From the NCBI GenBank assembly GCA_019638525.1, contig JAHBTO010000011.1, positions 1 through 45,000 on the forward strand: DNA of 45,000 nucleotides, in the 5' to 3' direction. Below the pieces are notes generated by a model. It saw only the letters and a program-made list of their open reading frames with translations, searched no databases and had not been told where the DNA came from. Source of the stretch: Ferruginibacter sp. Its GTDB lineage: Bacteria; Bacteroidota; Bacteroidia; Chitinophagales; Chitinophagaceae. A program made the translations under genes and the position numbers. Shown here one piece after another: positions 16,339-24,388 of the stretch; positions within the stretch are counted from its first letter, which is position 1; every line of letters starts with the position of its first letter.

Positions 16339-17634
16339 TTATTTTATTCCATACTTTTTTTCATATTTATCGGCCAGTTGCATTTGTTTGTTATTTAAAA
16401 CAATTTGACGGCCTTGTATAAATGCATGGTCAATGATATTTGTTCGCATATCTAAAATATCGCCTTCGCTTACTACAATGTTGGCATCTTTTCCTGTTTC
16501 AATACTGCCGGTTTTATCGGCAATACCCAATATGGTTGCGGCATTAAGCGTAATGGCGCTAAGTGCTTCTTCTTTGCTAAGCCCGTATGCCGATGCGGTG
16601 CCTGCATTAAATGCCAGGTTACGGTATCGGCTATTGCCATCATCATCATTTATACAAAATAACACCCCGGCTTTTTGTAACATAGCAGGTGTTTTAAATG
16701 GCTGGTCAATATCATCGTCAATCATAGCAGGCAAATCATGTAGCTGATTTAAAATAACTGCAATGTTGTTTTTCTTTAAAATATCTGCAATTTGCCAACT
16801 ATCAACAGCGCCTACCAACACTACATCAAATCCAAATTCTTTGGCAAAGTCAACAGCCAGCAACATTTCTTTTACAATATTACAATGGATAAAAAGTTTT
16901 TGTTTCTTATCAAACAACCCTTTCACCGCTTCAAATTTCAAATTGGTATTTTCGTGTTTTGGCTGTGCCAGGTAAGCTTTTGCCTCCCTGAAAAATGTTT
17001 TTACTTCTTCAATCCTGCTTAGCCCTTCTTTTACAGGGTCGGTATTTGATGACTGGGCGCTAAAGAATCTTCTTCTGCCCCGGTTTAATAATGATGGCAT
17101 GTGAAAATGAATTGCTCCATCCGTTTTATATGCTGCATCTTCCCAATTCCAGGCATCCAACTGTACCACTGATGATGAGCCAGAAATGATACCGCCTGAT
17201 GGTACAATGTTGGCCAGTAAAATTCCATTGGTTCGTAAAGTATTTATCACTTTTGAATCGGTATTGTATGCAACCAACGAACGGATGCTTGGGTTCATTT
17301 CTCCAATTTCAGTGGCATCAATGGTAGCTCTAATGTTATTTATCTCAATTAAACCTAATTGTGATGAGGATAAGATTAAGCCCGGGTAAATATGTTTGCC
17401 TTTGCAATCAATTACTCTTGCACCGTTAACAGAAGCAGTAGTGCCCACTTCTGTTATCTTTCCATTATTAAAAACAACGGTGCCGTTATTAATTATATGC
17501 CCGTTACCAACATGGATGGTGGCATTGGTTAAAGCAATTATTTCTTTTTGTGCTGTAGCAGGTGATATGGTTTCCTGGGCAAAGACATTTATAGTGGCAA
17601 TGCAAGCGCAGGTATAAAATAATATTTTTTTCAT
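16339..17634 (-). CDS. Secreted amidohydrolase-family protein with degenerate metal site
   Basis: 431 residues. The signal peptide ends near NVFAQ. The composite beta-domain typical of imidazolonepropionase-like amidohydrolases (ALTNATIHVGNGHIINNGTV) precedes the barrel. Where active enzymes have PG.IDxHxH, this protein has YPGLILSSSQLG, so the first metal ligands are missing. LFIHCNIVKEM and FCINDDDGN are recognisable at the later positions. It may be a pseudoenzyme or bind metal differently. The gene starts 21 bp after the end of the 1,014-residue amidohydrolase gene, so both are one operon and probably work as a pair in the periplasm. The substrate is unknown; peptide or cyclic-amide derivatives are typical for the family. 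Confidence 0.85.
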   Translation of the reverse strand: MKKILFYTCACIATINVFAQETISPATAQKEIIALTNATIHVGNGHIINNGTVVFNNGKITEVGTTASVNGARVIDCKGKHIYPGLILSSSQLGLIEINNIRATIDATEIGEMNPSIRSLVAYNTDSKVINTLRTNGILLANIVPSGGIISGSSSVVQLDAWNWEDAAYKTDGAIHFHMPSLLNRGRRRFFSAQSSNTDPVKEGLSRIEEVKTFFREAKAYLAQPKHENTNLKFEAVKGLFDKKQKLFIHCNIVKEMLLAVDFAKEFGFDVVLVGAVDSWQIADILKKNNIAVILNQLHDLPAMIDDDIDQPFKTPAMLQKAGVLFCINDDDGNSRYRNLAFNAGTASAYGLSKEEALSAITLNAATILGIADKTGSIETGKDANIVVSEGDILDMRTNIIDHAFIQGRQIVLNNKQMQLADKYEKKYGIK

Positions 17635-17655
17635 TTCAATTATTTTTCAGATTAA

Positions 17656-20600
17656 TTATTGATTATCTAACTCGTCGTTATCTATAGTTAATAAGCCATG
17701 GCTATGGTAATGATCGTCGCAGGTATTTATCACTTCAAACCTTGGCCTGGCACTTCGGAAATTGCCAGCGCCACCCGGGCCGGCAGTTTTTTTCAAAGAA
17801 GCAATTTTAGCAATCAGCCTTGCTTTTTCGGCCTGGTTTTGTTTACGCATATTGGCATCTCTTTCCCTGTCAAAATAAATAATGCCATCTACAATTGTTT
17901 TTTCGGCTTTTGCATAAATGGATAAAGGATTATCGCTCCATATCACCAGGTCGGCATCTTTACCAACTTTTATGCTTCCTGTTTGTTTATCAATATGCAG
18001 CATTTTTGCAGGGTTAATGGTAACCATATCCAAAGCCTCAATTTCGCTCATACCGCCATACTTCACACTCTTGGCGGCTTCCTGGTTCAGGCGTCTTGCC
18101 ATTTCGGCATCATCCGAATTGATGGCCACATTTAAACCCACTTTGTGCATAATGTATGCATTGTAAGGTATGGCATCCATCACTTCCATTTTATAATTCC
18201 ACCAGTCGCTAAAGGTAGATGTGTTGGAGCCATGTGCTTTTAATTTATCGGCAACTTTGTATCCTTCTAAAATATGAGTGAAAGTGTTTACGGTAAAACC
18301 AAACCTGTCGGCAACTTTTATTAAAGAATTTATTTCGCTTTGTACATACGAGTGGCAGGTGATAAATCTTTTTTTGTTCATAATTTCTACCAGGGCATCA
18401 AGTTCTAAATCTCTTCTTACGGTTGATTTATTTGCGGCCGATTTTAATGCTGCCTGGTAATCGCTTGCTCTTGTAAAAGCATCAACCAACACCTGGTCAA
18501 CTCCCATCCGGGTATCCGGAAAACGGTTATTGCCTTGTGTGCTTGTACTTCTTTTTACGTTTTCGCCAAGAGCAAATTTTATAAAAGGGTCGGCACCGGC
18601 AAATTTTAGCTGCTGGTCGTTAGCGCCCCAACGTAGTTTAATTAATTGTGTTTGTCCGCCAATTGTGTTTGCCGAGCCATGCAGTATATGCGATGTGGTA
18701 ACTCCGCCGCTTAGCTGCCTGTAAATATTAATGTCGTCGGGATTAAGGTTATCTCCAATCCTAACTTCTGATGTAACACTTTGCCCGCCTTCGTTGATAG
18801 ATGCTGCCGCAATATGTGAGTGTTCATCAATAATACCCGGCGTTACATTTTTACCTGTTGCATCAATAATTTTTGCTGTTGCATCCGAAAGGTTTTTACC
18901 AATAGCTGCAATTTTCCCGTTTTTAACCAATATATCGGTGTTTTGCAAATTGCCATCTTTTTCACTGGTCCATACGGTTGCATTTTTAATTAACAGGTTT
19001 TCTTGTTTGGGCATTTCTTCCCAACCATAACTTAAAAAAGGATAAGTTACTTTACCTAAATTAAGTGGCTTGTGTGGTTTAGCGCTATCTGTTTTTTCAG
19101 CAGCTGCTTTGTCAAAAGTTGCAGTCCAGGTAAATAAATTCCCCATTGCATCTTTACCGGTTCCATTCCAGGTATTGCCTGTTACGGCACCACTTAAAAT
19201 AGTTTCTGCAGCATTTCTACCACGGCCTTCGGTATAATTTAATTTTACCAGGTGCCCGTCGTAACTGTATTTTCCTGTTAATGTGTCTTTATTAATAAAT
19301 TGTGCTACACCAGCATCTTTTAAATTTAATTGATAAGTTTTTGTACCTGCATTTGTGTTAGCTATAAAATTATAAACACCTTTCACATCATACCAGTTTT
19401 CGTCCTTCACAGAATTTTTTATGCCTTGTGTCCAGTTTTGAAGCAGTATTGTTTTTTCTGCAAATACCGGCCCCGATGTAATTAAGAAGTTGGCAATCTT
19501 TCCTGCATCAAGGCTGCCAATTTTATCGTACAAACCCAACAAGCTTGCCGGTGTTTTTGTTAAAGCATCCAGGGCTTTATTTTCTGATAATCCATATTCA
19601 ATGGCCTTGCGCAGGTTTGCCATAAATTCAGATGGATTGGAAAGGTCGGCAGTGGTTAAACAAAAATTGATACCGGCTTTTTCAAAAGCAGCTGCATTGC
19701 CGGGCGCCAGTTCCCAATGTTTTAAATCATCTAACCCAACAAATCTTAAATCGTTTGGATCATCCACATCCATGGCTGCCGGAAAATTAAGAGGTAAAAT
19801 AAAAGATGCTTTTGTTTCGCTCATTTCTTTTATGCGCTGGTACTCGTTGCCACCGCCTTTAATGATATATTGTACACCAAATTCATCCCCAATTTTATCT
19901 GCACGAAGGTCGTTCCATTTATCGTTGGCTTCAAAAATTTGAGGCAGGTTTTGATTTTCGTTCCAGCTTTGTAAAGAAATGTTTTCACCTTCGGTGGTAG
20001 GGTTATTCTTATACCATTGTGCATCTAAATAAGTTTGCCTTAGCAGGGCAATCATCCCCATCATAGAGCTTGGGTAACTTTGTCCCGAAGTACCCCTGTT
20101 AAAAGAATAGTTGGCCGATGCTCTTTCTTTTAGCAGCACAAAATTATCGGGTTGATTGGCCAACGTAACAAACGCACCTGTGCCTCTTGCTATACCATCT
20201 TTTTGATGTGTGAGTACAGCCCCAAAACCTATATCCCGTATAGTTTTTGCTTTAGCAGCATCGGCGCTAAAAATTTTATAAGCGTCAATTTCACTTTTTA
20301 TAGCCTGGTTCCATCCATAAGCGCCTTTTGTATTGGAAGTAATTTGTTGCGTACGAAAAAAACCGGCACCTCCTGTTTGCCTTTCGGGGGTTGCAATTCC
20401 GTAATCGCTGTAAATATCAATAAATGCAGGATAAATATATTTTCCCCTGCAACCAATAACTACTGCATCTTTTGGAATGGAAATGTTATTACCAACAGAT
20501 TCTATCTTACCCTGCCGTATAACCATACTGGCATTTTGTAATGTGGTTTGTGCATCTTTAACAATAATGGCATTGGTAAATGCAAAACATGATATTTTAG

Positions 20601-20700
20601 GATTGGCAACATCATTTACCGGGAAAGTAGCCTGTGCTTTGATGATTTGAATGTTGATGGCTGTTAACAATAGCACCAACAAAAATTTTAGTTTTTGCAT
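17656..20700 (-). CDS. Secreted two-barrel amidohydrolase-family protein
   Basis: 1,014 residues: about twice a single amidohydrolase. The signal peptide ends near IKAQ. Residues about 35-410 form a first amidohydrolase unit that lacks the HxH motif (IDIYSDYG at 94-101). Residues 420-530 form a beta-rich linker domain (YSYDGHLVKLNYTEG). Residues 565-980 form a second unit that keeps the site: PGIIDEHSH with His627 and His629, ITCHSY (His783), FTHILEG (His809) and NSDD (Asp862). So the C-terminal half is probably the active metal hydrolase and the N-terminal half a degenerate copy. It is the first gene of a two-gene operon. Confidence 0.88.
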   Translation of the reverse strand: MQKLKFLLVLLLTAINIQIIKAQATFPVNDVANPKISCFAFTNAIIVKDAQTTLQNASMVIRQGKIESVGNNISIPKDAVVIGCRGKYIYPAFIDIYSDYGIATPERQTGGAGFFRTQQITSNTKGAYGWNQAIKSEIDAYKIFSADAAKAKTIRDIGFGAVLTHQKDGIARGTGAFVTLANQPDNFVLLKERASANYSFNRGTSGQSYPSSMMGMIALLRQTYLDAQWYKNNPTTEGENISLQSWNENQNLPQIFEANDKWNDLRADKIGDEFGVQYIIKGGGNEYQRIKEMSETKASFILPLNFPAAMDVDDPNDLRFVGLDDLKHWELAPGNAAAFEKAGINFCLTTADLSNPSEFMANLRKAIEYGLSENKALDALTKTPASLLGLYDKIGSLDAGKIANFLITSGPVFAEKTILLQNWTQGIKNSVKDENWYDVKGVYNFIANTNAGTKTYQLNLKDAGVAQFINKDTLTGKYSYDGHLVKLNYTEGRGRNAAETILSGAVTGNTWNGTGKDAMGNLFTWTATFDKAAAEKTDSAKPHKPLNLGKVTYPFLSYGWEEMPKQENLLIKNATVWTSEKDGNLQNTDILVKNGKIAAIGKNLSDATAKIIDATGKNVTPGIIDEHSHIAAASINEGGQSVTSEVRIGDNLNPDDINIYRQLSGGVTTSHILHGSANTIGGQTQLIKLRWGANDQQLKFAGADPFIKFALGENVKRSTSTQGNNRFPDTRMGVDQVLVDAFTRASDYQAALKSAANKSTVRRDLELDALVEIMNKKRFITCHSYVQSEINSLIKVADRFGFTVNTFTHILEGYKVADKLKAHGSNTSTFSDWWNYKMEVMDAIPYNAYIMHKVGLNVAINSDDAEMARRLNQEAAKSVKYGGMSEIEALDMVTINPAKMLHIDKQTGSIKVGKDADLVIWSDNPLSIYAKAEKTIVDGIIYFDRERDANMRKQNQAEKARLIAKIASLKKTAGPGGAGNFRSARPRFEVINTCDDHYHSHGLLTIDNDELDNQ

Positions 20701-20950
20701 GCAGGTTGGTTTTGGTGTTTAAAATTGAAAGATAAATATAACAAAAGGTTAAGCTTAAAAACAACCACTTATATAATTATGTTTTTAGTTTTTAAAATTA
20801 TAATGGTTGATATAAATAAAAGCACAATTGATAAGTTAAATTGTAATAAAACCTGGCTTAAGAAGTTTTAATGATATGTAATTTTATATTACCTTCAATT
20901 TTATAAGTTTAAAAAGGTGTTGATGGAACGGTTTTTGTAAAAGGATGTAT

Positions 20951-21406
20951 ATGAAAAAATTTACGGTTATTATTTTTATTTGTTTTGGGCCTGCTGCTTT
21001 AAGGGCTCAAACAACACTCAAAACCGATACTACAGCAAACCCTATTTCAAAAGTTACTATTACTAAAGACCCCCGTATTGATTTACTGGCTAAAGCAGAA
21101 CTTGATATGAACAACCGGGCCAAACGGTTTGTTAAAGGTTACCGTTTGTTTGTATTAAAAAGCAGCGACAGGGCTTACGCTATGAGGGTAAGAACATACC
21201 TGCTGCAAACTTTCCCAGGCGAAAATGTTTTTATGACCTGGCAAAGCCCATTTATTAAAATGAAGTTTGGCGATTTTGAAGACAAGGCAGATGCAGAAAA
21301 GGCTAAAAAACAAATTGAAAGAGACGGTGTAGTTACAGGTGGTGTTTATATAGTACCCGATACTATTGAACTAAAACCCGATAAACTAAAAGATTTGGAT
21401 AAATAA
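20951..21406 (+). CDS. Secreted SPOR-like domain protein
   Basis: 151 residues from ATG 20951. An ATG at 20945 is in frame, but AAAAGGA at 20939-20945 is well spaced for the later one, which also gives a standard signal peptide (MKKFTVIIFICFGPAALRAQ). Residues about 70-130 (KGYRLFVLKSSDRAYAMRVR, then KMKFGDFEDKADAEKAKKQI) have the beta-alpha-beta pattern of SPOR domains, which bind denuded peptidoglycan glycan strands. A SPOR assignment is likely but was made by eye. It is divergent from the amidohydrolase operon, and a clean terminator follows. Confidence 0.75.
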   Translation: MKKFTVIIFICFGPAALRAQTTLKTDTTANPISKVTITKDPRIDLLAKAELDMNNRAKRFVKGYRLFVLKSSDRAYAMRVRTYLLQTFPGENVFMTWQSPFIKMKFGDFEDKADAEKAKKQIERDGVVTGGVYIVPDTIELKPDKLKDLDK

Positions 21407-21425
21407 TATTAAACAAATCATATAG

Positions 21426-21450
21426 GGTTTCTGTTAAGAAACCTTTTTTT
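21426..21450 (+). terminator. Intrinsic terminator after the SPOR-like gene
   Basis: GGTTTCT (21426-21432) and AGAAACC (21437-21443) pair around GTTA, followed directly by seven T (21444-21450). Confidence 0.85.
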
Positions 21451-21480
21451 ATTTTGATACTTTAGGTTTATATTTATTTC

Positions 21481-22653
21481 ATGATGAAAGATACGATTAG
21501 GCAACTGGCAAAAAAATACGCTCCTGAATTTATACAAATACGACAGCATCTACATACTAATCCCGAATTAAGCTACCAGGAATTTGAAACCTCGGCATTT
21601 GTACAAAAAAAACTTTCAGAATTTGGAATCCCGTTTGAAGTTAAAGCCACAACAGGCGTAGTAGGATTGATAAAAAGCAAAAACCCGGGTGCAATGGTAA
21701 CTGCGTTACGTGCCGATATGGATGCCTTGCCCATAATGGAAGAAAATGATGTACCCTACAAATCAAAAAACAATGGTGTGATGCATGCCTGCGGGCACGA
21801 TGTACATACAACCTGTTTGCTGGGTGCCGCAAAAATCTTAAACCAATTAAAAGATGAGTGGGAGGGTACAGTGAAACTGATTTTTCAACCCGGAGAAGAA
21901 AAAAACCCCGGCGGTGCAAGTTTATTAATAAAGGAAGGTGTGCTGGAAAATCCTCGGCCACAAAAAATATTTGCCCTGCATGTACATCCCGGGCTTGAAG
22001 TAGGCAAAGTAAGTTTTAGAAATGGTATGGTAATGGCAAGCGCCGATGAAATCTATATCAGTATAAAAAGTAAAGGTGGCCATGCTGCGGCACCGCAGCT
22101 AACTGCAGATACCATTTTAATTGCATCGCATTTAATTATAAGCCTGCAACAAATTGTAAGCAGAAACAACAGCCCCTTTAATCCATCAGTGTTATCTATT
22201 ACCTCCTTCCAGGGAGGCAATACCACCAATGTAATTCCATCCGAAGTGAAGTTGATGGGTACTTTCAGGGCTATGAACGAAGAATGGCGCTTTAAAGCTC
22301 ATGAACTGATAAAAAAACAAACTATTGAATTGGTTGCAGCCATGGGTGCAGAAGCAACAATACATATAGATGTGGGTTATCCTTTTGTTTTAAATGATGA
22401 ACAACTCGGAAACGAAACCATAAAAAAAGCCCGTGAATATTTAGGCGAATCAAATGTAGAAGAAACTGAGTTAAGAATGGGCGCCGAAGATTTTGCTTAT
22501 TATTCTCACCAACTACCCGCCTGTTTTTTTAGGTTGGGAGCCGGTAATAAATCAAAAGGTATAACAAGCGGAGTGCATACACCAACTTTTAATATTGATG
22601 AAAATGCTATAGAGATTGGTATGGGTATGATGGCTTGGGCCGCAGTTTCCTGA
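21481..22653 (+). CDS. M20D-family amidohydrolase/peptidase (N-acyl amino acid hydrolase type)
   Basis: 390 residues. The family is cytosolic and removes acyl groups from amino acids or cleaves aminoacyl conjugates (hippurate hydrolase, IAA-amino acid hydrolase type). Motifs: RQHLHTNPELSYQEFET at 21-37, ALRADMDALPI at 75-85, MHACGHDVHT with metal ligands Cys104 and His106, FQPGEEKNPGGASLLIKEG, HVHPGLEVG, the dimerisation-domain KGGHAAAPQ, and GAEDFAYYSHQLP. All are intact. Two Met codons open the frame (MMKD); the first is used here. There is no signal peptide. Substrate not predictable from sequence. Confidence 0.92.
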   Translation: MMKDTIRQLAKKYAPEFIQIRQHLHTNPELSYQEFETSAFVQKKLSEFGIPFEVKATTGVVGLIKSKNPGAMVTALRADMDALPIMEENDVPYKSKNNGVMHACGHDVHTTCLLGAAKILNQLKDEWEGTVKLIFQPGEEKNPGGASLLIKEGVLENPRPQKIFALHVHPGLEVGKVSFRNGMVMASADEIYISIKSKGGHAAAPQLTADTILIASHLIISLQQIVSRNNSPFNPSVLSITSFQGGNTTNVIPSEVKLMGTFRAMNEEWRFKAHELIKKQTIELVAAMGAEATIHIDVGYPFVLNDEQLGNETIKKAREYLGESNVEETELRMGAEDFAYYSHQLPACFFRLGAGNKSKGITSGVHTPTFNIDENAIEIGMGMMAWAAVS

Positions 22654-22742
22654 TTATGATGTAGAGGGAAACTAAAAAACATTAAAGAGGGTTTTTGATT
22701 TGCATAGGAATCATTTATAAAAGTTTTAAAACTTCATTCAAT

Positions 22743-22750
22743 TAGTTTTG
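22743..22750 (+). promoter_or_regulatory. -7 promoter element for the beta-CASP gene
   Basis: TAGTTTTG matches TAnnTTTG exactly, about 55 nt before the start codon at 22805. No convincing -33 element. Confidence 0.4.
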
Positions 22751-22804
22751 TGCTATGCCACATAATTAATAAATGAAGAATCCTCCATTAGTGAGGCTGG
22801 CAAT

Positions 22805-24208
22805 ATGAAAATAGCTTTCCACGGCGCAGCCCGTACAGTAACCGGCAGCAAGCACCTGCTCACATTAAAAAACGGAAACCAGTATCTTTTAGATTGCGGT
22901 ATGTTTCAAGGCATGGGGCGTGATACCGAAATGCTGAACAGGAGTTTTGGTTTTGATGCCACTAAAGTTACACACCTTATTTTATCACATGCACATATCG
23001 ACCACTGTGGCCTTATCCCAAAATTGGTTAAAGATGGTTTTAACGGCAAAGTGTTTTGCACACCTGCCACCAAAACATTAACGGCATTGATGTTAGAAGA
23101 TTCGGCAGGCATACAGGAAGATGATGTGAAATATGAAAATAAGCGCAGGGCTCATGAAGGCCTTCCTTACCTGCAACCATTGTATGATACTAATGATGCA
23201 ATGGCTGCCATGGATCATTTTGTAGAAGTGGAATACGATAATTGGTTTGCCATTGATGAGTTTGTGGAAGTTTTGTATAAAGATGCAGGTCATATAATTG
23301 GCAGTGCATCGGTTCATTTAAAAGTGAAGGAGAATGGTAAAGTAACCCGTATCAGTTTCAGCGGCGATGTGGGCCGGTACAGGGATGTGATACTTAGATC
23401 GCCGGCTGAATTTCCGCAGGCCGATTATATAATAATGGAATCAACTTATGGCAACAGCCTGCACGATAATGCTGTTACCACACCCGATCAAATACTTGAT
23501 TGGGTAGAAAAAGCATGCATTCAAAAAAAGGGCAAACTTATTATTGCAGCTTTCAGCGTTGGGCGCACACAGGAAATTTTATATGCACTTAACCAACTTG
23601 AACTTGAAAACAGGTTGCCTAAAATAAATTATTATGTTGATAGTCCTTTGAGTGTTAAAGCAACCGAAATCATAAAAAGTTATCCTTCTTATTTCAACAA
23701 AACCATACAAAAGGTATTGCAAAAAGATGCCGACCCATTTAATTTTGCCGGCCTTAAACTAATTAAATCTGTTGATGAATCTAAGATGCTGAATTTTACT
23801 GATGGGCCGTTTGTTGTTATATCGGCAAGTGGCATGGGCGATGCAGGTAGGGTTAAGCATCATATCAGTAATAATATCGAAAACAGCCGCAACACTATTT
23901 TATTTAGCGGATATTGCGAACCTCATTCACTTGGCGGCAGGCTGCTTGCGGGTGCAAAAGAAGTGGGTATTTTTGGAACCGAACATGAAGTGAATGCCGA
24001 AATAGCATCTATCCGCAGCATGAGCGCCCATGGCGATTACGACGACCTTTGCCAATGGCTTGCCTGCCAGGATGCAAAACAAATTAAAAGATTGTTTTTG
24101 GTGCATGGCGAATACAATGTGCAACAGGATTTTAAACAACGCCTTTTAAGAAAAGGATTTGCCGATGTGGAGATACCCGAAATGCACTACGAGATTGGGC
24201 TGGAATGA
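22805..24208 (+). CDS. Metallo-beta-lactamase/beta-CASP family hydrolase (RNA-processing type)
   Basis: 467 residues. The zinc motif SHAHIDHCGLIP is at 61-72. GHIIGSASVH, ISFSGDVGR and ESTYGNSLHD are the remaining metallo-beta-lactamase motifs, and the beta-CASP insert and its motifs follow (AFSVGRTQEILYAL, VISASGMGDAGRV, SAHGDYDDL, LVHGEYNVQQ). This is the COG1236 layout, the group containing CPSF-73/YSH1-like nucleases and bacterial relatives. RNA is the likely substrate, but bacterial members are poorly characterised. It is not RNase J, which is longer and has a different C-terminal domain. It stands alone between an M20 peptidase and an AsmA-like gene on the same strand. Confidence 0.92.
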   Translation: MKIAFHGAARTVTGSKHLLTLKNGNQYLLDCGMFQGMGRDTEMLNRSFGFDATKVTHLILSHAHIDHCGLIPKLVKDGFNGKVFCTPATKTLTALMLEDSAGIQEDDVKYENKRRAHEGLPYLQPLYDTNDAMAAMDHFVEVEYDNWFAIDEFVEVLYKDAGHIIGSASVHLKVKENGKVTRISFSGDVGRYRDVILRSPAEFPQADYIIMESTYGNSLHDNAVTTPDQILDWVEKACIQKKGKLIIAAFSVGRTQEILYALNQLELENRLPKINYYVDSPLSVKATEIIKSYPSYFNKTIQKVLQKDADPFNFAGLKLIKSVDESKMLNFTDGPFVVISASGMGDAGRVKHHISNNIENSRNTILFSGYCEPHSLGGRLLAGAKEVGIFGTEHEVNAEIASIRSMSAHGDYDDLCQWLACQDAKQIKRLFLVHGEYNVQQDFKQRLLRKGFADVEIPEMHYEIGLE

Positions 24209-24388
24209 TTTTTTGTGAATACAAACCAACATACTATTTTGAATTGGAATAGTTTTTGAACAATAAGCCAAAAGCATCTTCTAATAACATACAACCGTTA
24301 GCCTGCTACCGATGTTTTTGGGATATGGCTGGCTTTTCATTTTATTTGATGCGATGAAATATTAGGTGTTTAGTAATTGAAATAAATC

